Positions 35,295-44,749 of a stretch of 64,000 nucleotides of DNA are shown piece by piece. The stretch's first letter is position 1. Each line of letters opens with the position of its first letter. The DNA is from Pseudomonas sp. MM223 (GTDB lineage: Bacteria > Pseudomonadota > Gammaproteobacteria > Pseudomonadales > Pseudomonadaceae). The stretch is from the NCBI GenBank assembly GCA_947090765.1, contig OX352322.1, positions 4,571,501-4,635,500 on the forward strand, read 5' to 3'. The position numbers were made by a program, and so were the translations under genes. The notes under the pieces were generated by a model that saw nothing but the letters and a program-made list of their open reading frames with translations, did not search any database and was not told where the DNA came from.

Positions 35295-36605
35295 ATGACG
35301 AGCAATACCCCCACCCCGCGTCGTGCCGCGGCGGCTGCCTTTATTGGCACCACCATCGAATTCTATGATTTCTACATCTACGCCTTCGCCGCAGCCTTAG
35401 TGCTCGGGCAGCTGTTCTTCCCCAGTGAAAACCCGATGCTGAGTACCATGGCCGCGTTCGGCAGCTTTGCCGTGGGCTTCATCGCCCGGCCATTCGCGGG
35501 CATGGTGTTCGGCCACCTGGGCGACCGCCTGGGGCGCAAGAAAATGCTGCTGGTAACCATCGTGCTGATGGGCGTGGCCACCACCTGCATCGGCCTGCTG
35601 CCGACTTACGCCCAGGCCGGCATCTGGGCCCCGATCGGCCTGATCTTCCTGCGCCTGCTACAGGGCATTTCAGTCGGTGGCGAATGGGGTGGCGCGGTGC
35701 TGATGGCCAGCGAGCATGCACCCAAGGGCCGCAAGGTGTTCTTCGCCTCGTTCGCCCAGTGGGGCAGCCCGGCGGGCCTGCTGCTGGCGCTGATCGCCTT
35801 CCGCTTCATCACTGCCATGGAGCAGGAAGACCTGATGAACTGGGGCTGGCGCATTCCGTTCCTGATGAGCGGGCTGCTGATGATCGTCGGCTTGCTGATC
35901 CGCTTCGGCGTGCCGGAGTCGCCAGAATTTGCCGAGGTGAAGGACAGCGACCAGACCAGCGACAACCCGGTGCGTGAAGTGCTGCGCAACCACTGGCGGA
36001 ACATCGTCTTCGCCGCTTTGGCCGTGACCATCGGCTCTGGCGGGTTCTTCTTCACCAACACGTTCATGATCACCTACGTTACCCAGTACCAGGGCATCGC
36101 CAAAACCACCATTCTCGATTGCCTGTTTGTGGTCACCATCCTGCAGTTTCTCTCGCAGCCCTGTTCGGCCATGCTCGCCGAGCGCCTGGGTGAAGGGCGT
36201 TTCCTGAAATGGGTAGCTGCGCTGTGCATGGTGGTGCCGTACCCGATGTTCCTGCTGGTGCAAACCGGCAATGTGATCTACATGACTGCCGGCATCGCCC
36301 TGGCCGTGGTCTTGCTGTCGGCACTGTATGCCGTGATTGCCGGCTACATGGCCGAAGCCTTCCCGGCCCGGGTGCGTTACTCGGGCATTTCCATCGCCTA
36401 CCAGCTGGGCAGCGGCCTGACCGGTGGCCTCACGCCAATGCTGGGCACTTTCGTTGCCGGCCAGTTCGCCGGGCAATGGGTACCGCTGGCGCTGTTCTTC
36501 AGCGTACTGGCCTTGATGTCGCTGGCCGGCGTGCTGGGGCTCTCGCACCTGCGCAATGCCAGCGCCAGGCCGGTCGCCCTCTCCACTTCGCAAGGAATCG
36601 CCTGA
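35295..36605 (+). CDS. MFS metabolite:H+ symporter (MHS family)
   Basis: 436 residues from the ATG at 35295, preceded by AGGAG. It begins RRAAAAAFIGTTIEFYDFYI, the standard MHS-family start. It contains the MFS signature GHLGDRLGRKKML and about twelve membrane helices. Family members carry small carboxylates, aromatic acids or osmolytes with protons. Its stop overlaps the following aldolase start (TGATGA), so imported substrate is probably processed by the next genes. Confidence 0.9.
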   Translation: MTSNTPTPRRAAAAAFIGTTIEFYDFYIYAFAAALVLGQLFFPSENPMLSTMAAFGSFAVGFIARPFAGMVFGHLGDRLGRKKMLLVTIVLMGVATTCIGLLPTYAQAGIWAPIGLIFLRLLQGISVGGEWGGAVLMASEHAPKGRKVFFASFAQWGSPAGLLLALIAFRFITAMEQEDLMNWGWRIPFLMSGLLMIVGLLIRFGVPESPEFAEVKDSDQTSDNPVREVLRNHWRNIVFAALAVTIGSGGFFFTNTFMITYVTQYQGIAKTTILDCLFVVTILQFLSQPCSAMLAERLGEGRFLKWVAALCMVVPYPMFLLVQTGNVIYMTAGIALAVVLLSALYAVIAGYMAEAFPARVRYSGISIAYQLGSGLTGGLTPMLGTFVAGQFAGQWVPLALFFSVLALMSLAGVLGLSHLRNASARPVALSTSQGIA

Positions 36606-37360
36606 TGAGCAAGCCTCACAACATGTCAGAGACCGAATGGCAATCGCGCTGCGAGCTGGCGGCGCTGTATCGCCTGATCGCCTACTACCGCATGACCGAC
36701 CTGATCGATACGCACATCACCCTGCGTGTTCCAGGCCCCGACCGGCACTTTCTGATCAACCGCTACGGCGTGGCGTTCGAGAAGATGCGCGCCAGCGACC
36801 TGGTGCTGATCGACCTGGACGGTAACGTTGTCGACAGCCACTTCAACGGGGGCAAGGTCAATGCGGCCGGCTTTGTCATCCATTCGGCCATTCACGATGC
36901 GCGGCCGGACCTGCACTGCATCATTCACACCCACACGGCAGCTGGCATGGCGGTGGCGGCACAACGTGACGGCCTGCTGCCGCTGACCCAGCACGCGCTG
37001 AAGTTTTACGGCAACCTGGCGTACCACACGTATGAAGGCATCGCGCTGTCGCTGGAGGAACGCGAACGGCTGGTCGCCGACCTTGGCCCGCACAAGGCGA
37101 TGATCCTGCGCAACCACGGGCTGCTGGCGGCCGGTGGCAACGTGGCGGCGGCATTCCATGAGATTTACTTCCTGGAGCGCGCCTGCCAGGCGCAAATCCA
37201 GGCGATGTCTGCTGGCGTGGCGTTGAATATACCCAGTGAGGAGGTGTGCCGGCACACCGCCGCACAGTTCGGGCGCGATGGCATCGACGGCATCATCGAC
37301 ATGGCCTGGCAGGCCGCGCTCAGCCTGATCGATGAGCAACGCAGCGCGTGGTGCAGCTGA
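36605..37360 (+). CDS. Class II aldolase/adducin-family protein
   Basis: 251 residues. Zinc-ligand histidines are visible in CIIHTHTAAG (about residues 108-112), and LRNHGLLAAG supplies the third histidine region. The family includes fuculose- and rhamnulose-phosphate aldolases and decarboxylases. The N-terminal RLIAYYRMTDLIDTHITLRV belongs to the subgroup common in proteobacterial catabolic operons. The ATG overlaps the transporter stop. The substrate is not predictable from sequence. Confidence 0.88.
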   Translation: MSKPHNMSETEWQSRCELAALYRLIAYYRMTDLIDTHITLRVPGPDRHFLINRYGVAFEKMRASDLVLIDLDGNVVDSHFNGGKVNAAGFVIHSAIHDARPDLHCIIHTHTAAGMAVAAQRDGLLPLTQHALKFYGNLAYHTYEGIALSLEERERLVADLGPHKAMILRNHGLLAAGGNVAAAFHEIYFLERACQAQIQAMSAGVALNIPSEEVCRHTAAQFGRDGIDGIIDMAWQAALSLIDEQRSAWCS

Positions 37361-37361
37361 T

Positions 37362-38294
37362 ATGGCCAGCCTCGTATTGCTTTGCCAGAACCCGGCGCTG
37401 ACTGACTGGCTGGCCGCGCTGTTCGCCGAACATGCCCCGCAACTCGACGTACTGCGCCCAGACGATTCTGGCGCCCAGCAGGCCGAAGTGGCCGTGTGCT
37501 GGTTTCCGCCCGAAGGTAGCCTTGGCCGCTTGCCCAACCTGCGCCTGGTGCACTCGATCGGTTCAGGCGTCGACCACCTGGCCCAGGACAACTCTCGCGA
37601 TGTGTCGCTGCCCGTGTGCCGAGTGGTCGACCCTGACCACACCCAGGGCATGAGCGAGTACGTGCATTGGGGCGTGCTGCACTTTCACCGGGGCTTCGAC
37701 CGGGTGATCGCCGGCAATGCCAGCCAGCATTGGCAGCGCCCGGTACAGCGCAAGGCCGGGGACTTCCGCGTCGGCGTGATGGGCCTGGGCGCAATCGGTG
37801 CACCGGTGGCGCAGCGGCTGGCCGCGGCGGGTTATGACGTGCGCGGCTGGGCACGCACCCCACGCCAAATTGACGGCGTAACGACCTTCGACGGCGCAGG
37901 TTCACAGCAGGCCTTTCTCTCTGGGCTGGATGTGCTGGTCAACCTGCTGCCGCTCACCACCAGCACGCATGGCGTACTGAACCATGCGGTGTTCCGGCAC
38001 ATGGCCAAAGGCAGTGCCCTGATCAACTGCGGCCGTGGCCAACACCTGAATCCGGACGACCTGCGCCAGGCGCTGGCCAGCGGGCAGTTGCGCGGCGCCT
38101 TGCTCGATGTGTTCGAGCAGGAGCCATTGCCTGCCGATTCGCCGCTGTGGCACACGCCCGGGGTGTGGGTGACACCACATATGGCGTCGGCTGCTTCCGA
38201 CCTTTGCATTGTCCGGCAAGTGGCCGACAACGTGTCGCGCCTGAGTGCCGGGCTGGACCTGAACAACCTGGTCGATCCCGAACTGGGCTATTGA
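37362..38294 (+). CDS. D-2-hydroxyacid dehydrogenase (GhrA-like)
   Basis: 310 residues from the ATG at 37362, two bases after the aldolase stop. The Rossmann motif GVMGLGAIGAPVAQRLAAAG lies at about 137-156. The substrate arginine region is SIGSGVDHL, followed by NCGRGQHL and the catalytic histidine in VWVTPHMAS. The GhrA group reduces glyoxylate and hydroxypyruvate with NADPH. In this operon it may reduce a 2-keto-acid released by the aldolase. Substrate inferred only by family. Confidence 0.88.
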   Translation: MASLVLLCQNPALTDWLAALFAEHAPQLDVLRPDDSGAQQAEVAVCWFPPEGSLGRLPNLRLVHSIGSGVDHLAQDNSRDVSLPVCRVVDPDHTQGMSEYVHWGVLHFHRGFDRVIAGNASQHWQRPVQRKAGDFRVGVMGLGAIGAPVAQRLAAAGYDVRGWARTPRQIDGVTTFDGAGSQQAFLSGLDVLVNLLPLTTSTHGVLNHAVFRHMAKGSALINCGRGQHLNPDDLRQALASGQLRGALLDVFEQEPLPADSPLWHTPGVWVTPHMASAASDLCIVRQVADNVSRLSAGLDLNNLVDPELGY

Positions 38295-38320
38295 CCGCAC
38301 GCGATATCAAGAGGTGCTCC

Positions 38321-39337
38321 ATGAAAACGTTTTTCCACCCTGCCCAACGCCTGCACCACCCCCGCTCCTACCTGTCGCGGGGCCAGATGCGCCAACCGCA
38401 GGAAGTGCCGGCACGCATCGACCCGCTACTGGCCGTGATCGAAAAGCTCGGCTACCCGCTGTTCGAACCCGCCGACCACGGCCTTGCCCCGCTGGCGGCG
38501 GTGCATGGCCAGGCCTACCTGGACTACCTGGGCAGCGCTTACCAGCAGTGGCATGAAGTGCCGGAGGACTGGGGCGATGAGGTGATGTCCAACATCTACA
38601 TCCGTGAAGGCAACCCGCTGCGCGGCATTCTCGGCAAGACCGCCCGCTACCTGGCCGATGGCAGCTGCCCGATCGGCGAGCATACCTGGCAGGCCGCCTA
38701 CTGGTCGGCGCAAAGCGCGGTGGCCGCGGCACATGCGGTGATCGAAGGCGACCAGGCCGCCTATGCCCTGTGCCGGCCACCGGGGCACCATGCCCGCGCC
38801 GAGGCCGCAGGCGGCTTCTGTTTCCTGAACAATGCAGCCATCGCCGCCCAGGTGCTGCGTGGCAAGTTCGGCAAAGTGGCAGTGCTCGACACCGACATGC
38901 ACCACGGCCAGGGTATCCAGGAAATCTTCTACGAGCGGGACGATGTGCTGTACGTGTCGATTCATGGCGACCCGACCAACTTCTACCCCGTGGTGGCCGG
39001 TTTCGATGATGAGACCGGGGCTGGCCCAGGGGCTGGCTTCAACTTGAACCTGCCCATGGCCCATGGCGCCAGTGAAGCGGATTTCTTTGCCTGCATGGAC
39101 CAGGCGGCAGCGGCACTGCGCGCCTTCGCCCCGGATGTGCTGGTGCTATCGCTGGGCTTTGACATCTACGAAAACGATCCGCAGTCCAAGGTCTCCGTCA
39201 GCCACGAAGGGTTCCGCCTGCTGGGGCAGCGGATCAAGGCGCTGGGCCTGCCCTGCGTGGTGGTCCAGGAGGGTGGCTACGACATTGCAACCCTGGATGA
39301 AAACGCCTCGCGCTTCTTTGCCGGCATGACTGCCTGA
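38321..39337 (+). CDS. Histone-deacetylase-family acetylpolyamine amidohydrolase-like enzyme
   Basis: 338 residues from the ATG at 38321. Zinc-site and catalytic motifs are intact: PPGHHA with the paired histidines, LDTDMHHGQG, LSLGFDIYENDP and EGGYDI. Length and the N-terminal HPAQRLHHP match bacterial acetylpolyamine amidohydrolases (AphA/AphB type of P. aeruginosa), which deacetylate acetylcadaverine or acetylputrescine. It lies 26 bases after the dehydrogenase gene. A role in using an N-acetylated substrate taken up by the MFS carrier is plausible but unproven. Confidence 0.85.
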   Translation: MKTFFHPAQRLHHPRSYLSRGQMRQPQEVPARIDPLLAVIEKLGYPLFEPADHGLAPLAAVHGQAYLDYLGSAYQQWHEVPEDWGDEVMSNIYIREGNPLRGILGKTARYLADGSCPIGEHTWQAAYWSAQSAVAAAHAVIEGDQAAYALCRPPGHHARAEAAGGFCFLNNAAIAAQVLRGKFGKVAVLDTDMHHGQGIQEIFYERDDVLYVSIHGDPTNFYPVVAGFDDETGAGPGAGFNLNLPMAHGASEADFFACMDQAAAALRAFAPDVLVLSLGFDIYENDPQSKVSVSHEGFRLLGQRIKALGLPCVVVQEGGYDIATLDENASRFFAGMTA

Positions 39338-39356
39338 GGCAAAAAAAGATGTGCTC

Positions 39357-39379
39357 CGGGTTGCCTTGGGCAACCCGGC
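39357..39379 (+). terminator. Possible terminator hairpin after the deacetylase gene
   Basis: CCGGGTTGCC / GGCAACCCGG perfect stem with a 3-base loop, 20 bases after the stop codon. The following bases are GCTTATC rather than a T run, so it could also stabilise the mRNA end. Confidence 0.45.
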
Positions 39380-39524
39380 TTATCGAGCAATACAACAATA
39401 AAGAGCGCAACTTGCCGCACCCGCAAGTTAGCGATCAGGCCCCCGGCTGCCCGCCGCAGACGCGGGGACAATAACAATAAATCTTCACGCTGCCGTTCTT
39501 GAATCTGGCAATAAGGAAGTCTTC

Positions 39525-40871
39525 ATGTCGCTCAAAACTTTCACGTTGGGGATGGCGGGCGCAAGTGCCTGCCTGTTGGGTTCGATCGCCTGTGCGGCTG
39601 AATCGGACCATGGTTTCATCGAAGGCAGTACCACCACGGTCGGCTTGCGAAACTTCTACTGGAACGCCGACAACCGTAATGGCAGCTACCTCAACCCGGC
39701 TGGTGAACGGCAAAGTTATCGTCAGGAATGGGCGCAAGGTGTGCTGGCCAAGTTCAACTCTGGATATACCCAGGGGCTGGTCGGGTTCGGCCTCGACCTG
39801 CATTACATGGGTGCGGTGAAACTGGACGGTGGCAAGGGCCGGGTTGGCGACGGCATCGGCAATGGCGGCATTGTCTCGCGCGATAACCAGGGTGACCCCA
39901 AGGCTGAATATTCCAAGGCAGGGGGCGCGGTAAAGATGCGCGTAGGCAGCACCGAGCTGGCCTATGGTGACCTGTTCCCGGATTCGCCGGTGCTCAAGTA
40001 CGGCGATATCCGCCTGCTGCCGCAAACGCTCAGGGGCTGGAACGTCACCGACCATTCTTTTGCCGGGCTGGCCTTGAACGCAGGGCGCTTCACCTCCAGC
40101 AGTGACAGGGCAGCCACCAACCATGGCGGCAAACTGGGTACCGCTTACGGCGGCCGCCAGGCTGACAGTGACTTTGTCAGTTACTACGGTGGCATCTACA
40201 CCGGCCTTGAGAATGTGAAGATCAAGTTGTTCGGGTCCGAACTGGACAATATCTGGCACCAGCAGTTTGCATCCATCGAATACCGTGTGCCTTTGAAGGT
40301 GGGTGGCGTGTTCAACACCGGCGCCAATTACTACCGTACACGTGACACCGGCAGTTCGCTGCTTGGTGATATTCGCAACGATGCCTGGAGTGCCCGGGTA
40401 GGCTACGCACTGCGCGGCCACAAGTTCGAAGTTGCCTATACCCGCATCGATGGCGACCAGCCTTTCGACTATGTCTGGAACAGTTTCGACATCGAACTGG
40501 ATGCGGCCTCCCAGGCCAGCGACTTCAACAGCCCCAATGAAAGGGCCTGGAGCGCACGTTACGATCTGGACGCTGCCATCTTTGGCGTACCTGGGCTGAC
40601 CTTCACCGCACGCTACATACGCGGTACCGATATTGATGGCCGCGATGCAGGCGGTGCCTATTCACGGTTCCAGGCGGTGCACGACGGGTCGCAATGGGAG
40701 CGCGACCTATGGGTGAAATACGTGGTGCAGTCGGGGCCTGCGAAAAACCTGTCCCTGCGGCTGCTGCATGCGTCGATGCGCACGGGTGGGGATTACGGGG
40801 CGATTGCCAATGACCTGGACCAGACGCGGATCATTCTGGACTACCCGCTGGACCTGAACTTTCTGAAATAG
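39525..40871 (+). CDS. OprD-family outer-membrane porin
   Basis: 448 residues from the ATG at 39525, preceded by AAGGAAG. The signal peptide MSLKTFTLGMAGASACLLGS... is cleaved near CAAES. The mature protein has the OprD/OpdK beta-barrel pattern: TVGLRNFYWNADNR, QEWAQGVLAKFNSGYTQGLV, and a C-terminal DLNFLK. These porins admit amino acids or small carboxylates. Its position after the operon suggests it supplies the same substrate to the inner-membrane carrier. Confidence 0.92.
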   Translation: MSLKTFTLGMAGASACLLGSIACAAESDHGFIEGSTTTVGLRNFYWNADNRNGSYLNPAGERQSYRQEWAQGVLAKFNSGYTQGLVGFGLDLHYMGAVKLDGGKGRVGDGIGNGGIVSRDNQGDPKAEYSKAGGAVKMRVGSTELAYGDLFPDSPVLKYGDIRLLPQTLRGWNVTDHSFAGLALNAGRFTSSSDRAATNHGGKLGTAYGGRQADSDFVSYYGGIYTGLENVKIKLFGSELDNIWHQQFASIEYRVPLKVGGVFNTGANYYRTRDTGSSLLGDIRNDAWSARVGYALRGHKFEVAYTRIDGDQPFDYVWNSFDIELDAASQASDFNSPNERAWSARYDLDAAIFGVPGLTFTARYIRGTDIDGRDAGGAYSRFQAVHDGSQWERDLWVKYVVQSGPAKNLSLRLLHASMRTGGDYGAIANDLDQTRIILDYPLDLNFLK

Positions 40872-40939
40872 CCCAGCAAACCTGCGCGGGACCATCAGAG
40901 CAACTGTCTTGCGCCCTCACTCAACCTACCGCATCACCC

Positions 40940-41032
40940 TGTAGGAGCAGCCTTGTGCTGCGAAGAGGCCGTGAAGGCTAAAGACTATCTTTGGCTGAAA
41001 TGGCCTCTTCGCAGCACAAGGCTGCTCCTACA
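40940..41032. repeat. REP inverted pair (TGTAGGAGCAGCC type)
   Basis: Arms beginning TGTAGGAGCAGCCTTGTGCT and ending in its reverse complement flank about 30 bases, making a long imperfect hairpin. It is closely similar to the element at 50384-50476. It occupies much of the 353-base gap 40872-41224. The rest holds an AT-rich putative promoter with a TTGTATACA palindrome at 41084. Confidence 0.85.
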
Positions 41033-41083
41033 AAGGTGACAGCGCGTGGCGGATTGACGCATCTCGCATCAGCATTATACCAT

Positions 41084-41092
41084 TTGTATACA
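41084..41092. promoter_or_regulatory. TTGTATACA palindrome upstream of the FAD oxidoreductase
   Basis: Second copy of the nonamer seen at 34036, here in an AT-rich promoter-like stretch about 130 bases upstream of the oxidoreductase start. A GntR-type operator is possible. No GntR gene is present in the window. Confidence 0.35.
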
Positions 41093-41224
41093 CACTGTAT
41101 TTAATGGCTAGGATGATGCTGTACGTTGATTTGCCTTAAGCGGTCCTGCCGGTTTTGCTGATCCTAGATGTACGTTTTCACGCTTGGCCATTTCATCAAC
41201 AACCCTCGAACGAGATGCTTTGAA

Positions 41225-42661
41225 ATGGCAGTTTCACGAAGAAATGTCCTGATCGGCGCTGGCGTTGGCGCCGGCGTCATCGCCGCCGGTGGCTCGGCTT
41301 CCCTGCTGAGCGACGGCCTGCCGAAAGACCCTGACTCGCTGGTACGCGTCGACGCGCTGCCCCGTGACGACTCGTCCCCGGGCTGGTTCCACACCAGCCG
41401 CGTGCGCCAGCCAAAAGCGCCGCTGATCGGTGATGACCAGGCGCCATGGGTGGTGATCGGTGCCGGTTTCACCGGCCTGGCCGCAGCCCGCCAGCTGGCC
41501 CTGAACTTCCCGCAGGACCGGGTGATCCTGGTCGAGGCGCAGCAAGTTGGCTTCGGCACATCCGGCCGCAACGCCGGCTTTCTGATCGACGTCCCCCACG
41601 ACATCGGCGCGCCGGACTACATCGGCGACAAGACCATTGCCAAGAACATCCTGCAACTGAACCAGCGCGGCCAGGGCATCCTTCGTGACCTGGTGGCCGA
41701 GCACAACATCGTCGACGCCCACCTGCGCCACTCCGGCAAATACCAGGCAGCCATCGAGGACAAGGGCATCGCCGTGCTCAATGCCTACCGTGGCGGCCTT
41801 GAAGCCTTGGGCGAAAAGGTCGAGCTGATCGAAGGCAACGAGCTGAAGGACCACATCGGTACCTCGTACTACCGCAAGGCGCTGTTCACCCCAGGCACCA
41901 TGCTGGTTCAGCCGTCGGCACTGGTGAAAGGCCTGGCCGACAGCCTGCCGGAAAACGTCGTGCTGTACGAAGACACGGTGATCACCGCTGTCGATTACGG
42001 CCAGAAGACTGTGCTGCATCACCCGACCGGCCGTATCACCGCCGACAAACTGATCCTCGGCAACAACCACTTCGGCCAGCACTTCGGCTTCCTGGAAAAC
42101 CGCATGCTGCCGATCTTCACCTACGGCAGCCTGACCCGTCCGCTGACCCCGGCCGAACAGGCCAGCATCGGTGGCCATGAGTTCTGGGGCGTGATCCCGG
42201 CCGACCCGTTCGGCTCTACCCTGCGCCGTACCCACGACAACCGCATCCTGGTGCGCAACAGCTTCAGCTTCAACCCGGACGGTCGCAGCAAGGACGGTTA
42301 CACCGACAAGGTCCGTGTCAGCCACCGCCAGTCGTTCGAACGCCGCTTCCCGACCCTCACCGACGTGCCGTTCGAGCACACCTGGGGTGGTGGCCTGGGC
42401 ATGACCCGCAACGGCGCCGGCTTCTTCGGCGAACTGCGCCCGAACGTGTACGGCGCGCTGGCGTGCAACGGCCTGGGCACGGTACGTGGCACTGCCACCG
42501 GCACCCTGCTGGCGAACATGCTGGCGGGCAAGACCGAGCAACTGACCGAGTTCCTGCTGTCTGCTCCAAAGCCAAACTGGAACCCACCACAGCCTGCCCT
42601 GTCGATCGGTGTCAACTTCACGCTGCGCACCGGCCAGGCCAAAGCCGGCCTCGAAGCCTGA
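41225..42661 (+). CDS. FAD-dependent oxidoreductase (DAO family) with twin-arginine signal
   Basis: 478 residues from the ATG at 41225 ([20 protein letters not shown]). The SRRNVL twin-arginine motif and hydrophobic stretch mark it for Tat export as a folded flavoprotein. The FAD-binding loop is [18 protein letters not shown] at about 76-93, followed by GTSGRNAGF typical of the glycine-oxidase/DadA-like (DAO) family. Such enzymes oxidise amines or D-amino acids. It is directly followed by tatABC, suggesting a dedicated exporter. Substrate unknown. Confidence 0.88.
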   Translation: MAVSRRNVLIGAGVGAGVIAAGGSASLLSDGLPKDPDSLVRVDALPRDDSSPGWFHTSRVRQPKAPLIGDDQAPWVVIGAGFTGLAAARQLALNFPQDRVILVEAQQVGFGTSGRNAGFLIDVPHDIGAPDYIGDKTIAKNILQLNQRGQGILRDLVAEHNIVDAHLRHSGKYQAAIEDKGIAVLNAYRGGLEALGEKVELIEGNELKDHIGTSYYRKALFTPGTMLVQPSALVKGLADSLPENVVLYEDTVITAVDYGQKTVLHHPTGRITADKLILGNNHFGQHFGFLENRMLPIFTYGSLTRPLTPAEQASIGGHEFWGVIPADPFGSTLRRTHDNRILVRNSFSFNPDGRSKDGYTDKVRVSHRQSFERRFPTLTDVPFEHTWGGGLGMTRNGAGFFGELRPNVYGALACNGLGTVRGTATGTLLANMLAGKTEQLTEFLLSAPKPNWNPPQPALSIGVNFTLRTGQAKAGLEA

Positions 42662-42723
42662 TGGCACCCGGGCTGGCGCCATTGCGCCAGCCCGGACCCT
42701 GCATTTCACCCAAGGAGAACACC

Positions 42724-42930
42724 ATGGGCATTTTTGACTGGAAACACTGGATCGTCCTGCTGGCTGTCGTGGTCCTGGTCTTCGGCACCAAGAAGCTGAA
42801 GAACCTCGGCAGCGACCTCGGCGAATCGATCAAGGGCTTTCGCAAAGCCATGAACGACGAAGGCAACAAACCGCTGGAGCAGGCCCCACCGCTGGCCCAA
42901 CAGGCCCACGTCCCGCAGGGCAAAGACTGA
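42724..42930 (+). CDS. tatA: Sec-independent translocase subunit TatA
   Basis: 68 residues: a single N-terminal helix ([18 protein letters not shown]), then an amphipathic helix ([19 protein letters not shown]) and a short polar tail. The FGTKKL/LG...LG pattern is diagnostic of TatA, which forms the variable pore. It is the first gene of a tatABC operon, 62 bases after the Tat-signal flavoprotein. Pseudomonas strains of this group can carry a second tat set elsewhere. Confidence 0.93.
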   Translation: MGIFDWKHWIVLLAVVVLVFGTKKLKNLGSDLGESIKGFRKAMNDEGNKPLEQAPPLAQQAHVPQGKD

Positions 42931-42933
42931 CCC

Positions 42934-43188
42934 ATGTTCGGTATCAGCTTCAGTGAGTTGTTACTGGTCGGCCTGATCGCCCTGCTGGTACTCGGCCCCG
43001 AGCGGCTGCCCGGTGCCGCGCGTACGGCGGGCCTGTGGGTCGGGCGGCTCAAGCGCAGCCTCAACAGCATCAAGATGGAAGTAGAGCGAGAAATCGACGC
43101 AGGCGACATCCGCCGCCCGCCTGCTCCCGCCACACCGGCGCCCCCTCTCAAATCCTCCGAACCGCCCCAACCGCCGCGAGCCCCATGA
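42934..43188 (+). CDS. tatB: Sec-independent translocase subunit TatB
   Basis: 84 residues beginning [20 protein letters not shown], the standard TatB start, then [15 protein letters not shown]. With TatC it forms the twin-arginine signal receptor. The C-terminal tail is Pro-rich and shorter than in E. coli TatB. It begins 3 bases after tatA and overlaps tatC by 4. Confidence 0.93.
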   Translation: MFGISFSELLLVGLIALLVLGPERLPGAARTAGLWVGRLKRSLNSIKMEVEREIDAGDIRRPPAPATPAPPLKSSEPPQPPRAP

Positions 43189-43928
43189 GCGAATACCTGC
43201 AACACGACCAGCCGATGCCGCTGGTTTCGCACCTGACCGAGCTGCGCACCCGCCTGCTGCGCTGCGTTGCCGTCATTTTCCTGATCTTTGCCGGGCTGTT
43301 TTCCTTCGCCCAGCAGATCTACACCCTGGTCTCGGCGCCGCTGCGCGACCACTTGCCGGCCAACGCGACGATGATTGCCACCGACGTGGCCTCGCCGTTC
43401 CTCACGCCGTTCAAGCTGACCATGATCGTATCGCTGTTCCTGGCGATCCCGTTCATCCTGCAACAGGTCTGGGGCTTTATCGCACCCGGGCTGTATCGCC
43501 ACGAAAAGCGCATGGCCATGGCGCTTCTGGTGTCGAGCATCTTCCTGTTCTACGCCGGGATGGCCTTTGCCTATTGCCTGGTGTTCCCGCTGATCTTCGG
43601 CTTTTTCGCCAGCGCCACGCCAGAAGGCGTGTCGATGATGACCGACATCGCCAGCTACCTCGACTTCGTGATGACGCTGTTCTTCGCCTTTGGCGTTGCC
43701 TTCGAAATCCCGGTGGCGGTGGTGCTGCTGGTGTGGGTCGGCGTGGTCGACGTAAATTACCTGAAGAAGGTCCGCCCGTACGTGGTCATCGGCTGCTTTG
43801 TCGCTGGCATGATCCTGACCCCACCCGACATTTTCTCGCAGACGCTGCTGGCTGTGCCCATGTGGCTGCTGTTCGAAGCTGGCGTGCTGTGCAGCAGCCT
43901 GATTCGCAAACGTGGTGAGGCGGCATGA
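43185..43928 (+). CDS. tatC: Sec-independent translocase subunit TatC
   Basis: 247 residues from the ATG at 43185 that overlaps the tatB stop (ATGA). It has six membrane helices. Conserved motifs are [16 protein letters not shown] at the N-terminus, [20 protein letters not shown], and [20 protein letters not shown]. It recognises the twin-arginine signal. A strong terminator follows. Confidence 0.95.
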   Translation: MSEYLQHDQPMPLVSHLTELRTRLLRCVAVIFLIFAGLFSFAQQIYTLVSAPLRDHLPANATMIATDVASPFLTPFKLTMIVSLFLAIPFILQQVWGFIAPGLYRHEKRMAMALLVSSIFLFYAGMAFAYCLVFPLIFGFFASATPEGVSMMTDIASYLDFVMTLFFAFGVAFEIPVAVVLLVWVGVVDVNYLKKVRPYVVIGCFVAGMILTPPDIFSQTLLAVPMWLLFEAGVLCSSLIRKRGEAA

Positions 43929-43956
43929 AAGGAGGGCGTCGATAAAACGCAGGCAT

Positions 43957-43987
43957 AAAAAAAGAGGCCTTAAGGCCTCTTTTTTTT
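43957..43987 (+). terminator. Terminator after tatC
   Basis: AAAAAAAGAGGCC / GGCCTCTTTTTTTT nearly perfect stem with A and T tracts at its ends. It can act bidirectionally between tatC and the convergent tRNA-Gly gene. Confidence 0.93.
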
Positions 43988-44016
43988 GATCCCGGCGACG
44001 CACCGAGGATCGAATT

Positions 44017-44092
<76 letters not shown>

Positions 44093-44155
44093 GTCGTGAT
44101 GGGTGCCATTCTAGCGATTTCTAAAACAGCGTCAACCCCTTGATTCAAAAAAAGT

Positions 44156-44716
44156 TTATTTCTGTTCCGAGCCTTCGCGCAGGTGCGGCCAGGCAGCCAG
44201 CAGGTAGTGCACCATCGACCACAGGGTCAGCCCCGCCGCCACCAGCAGCAGGCCGTAGCCCAGGATGACCCAGAACGTTACCCCCGGCGGGTTGGCCAGC
44301 AGGATCACCAGCGCCAGCATCTGTGCCGCGGTCTTCCACTTGCCAAGGTTGGACACCGCCACATGCGCCCGCGCGCCCAGCTCGGCCATCCACTCGCGCA
44401 GTGCCGACACCACGATTTCGCGGCCGATGATGACCGCAGCCGGCAAGGTCAGCCAGAAGTTGGCGTGGGTCTGCACCAGCAGCACCAGGGCCACCGCCAC
44501 CATCAGCTTGTCGGCCACCGGGTCAAGGAAGGCACCGAACGGTGTGCTCTGCTGCAGGCGACGCGCCAGGTAGCCGTCCAGCCAGTCGGTGGCGGCGGCA
44601 ACGGCAAACACGCTGCTGGCTGCTATATAGCTCCAGTGATAGGGCATATAGAACAGCAGGATGAAGCACGGAATGAGCAGGACGCGTAGAACGGTGAGCA
44701 GGTTTGGAATATTCAT
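44156..44716 (-). CDS. pgsA: CDP-diacylglycerol--glycerol-3-phosphate 3-phosphatidyltransferase
   Basis: 186 residues from the ATG at 44716 ([20 protein letters not shown]). This membrane enzyme commits CDP-diacylglycerol to phosphatidylglycerol synthesis. The CDP-alcohol phosphotransferase signature [20 protein letters not shown], running on to LDPVADK, is intact at about 56-82. Several helices follow. It is downstream of uvrC, 34 bases apart. Confidence 0.95.
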   Translation of the reverse strand: MNIPNLLTVLRVLLIPCFILLFYMPYHWSYIAASSVFAVAAATDWLDGYLARRLQQSTPFGAFLDPVADKLMVAVALVLLVQTHANFWLTLPAAVIIGREIVVSALREWMAELGARAHVAVSNLGKWKTAAQMLALVILLANPPGVTFWVILGYGLLLVAAGLTLWSMVHYLLAAWPHLREGSEQK

Positions 44717-44749
44717 CGGTACGACTGGCTGCAAGTTGAGCCCGGCATT

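Noticed and set aside
41234-42709. 491-codon open frame on the minus strand opposite the FAD oxidoreductase
   Set aside because: Shadow of a GC-rich gene: no family motif in its translation, while the plus strand encodes a clear Tat-exported flavoenzyme.
42618-44003. 461-codon minus-strand frame opposite tatABC
   Set aside because: His/Gln/Asp-rich shadow typical of antisense frames; TatA, TatB and TatC are certain on the plus strand.
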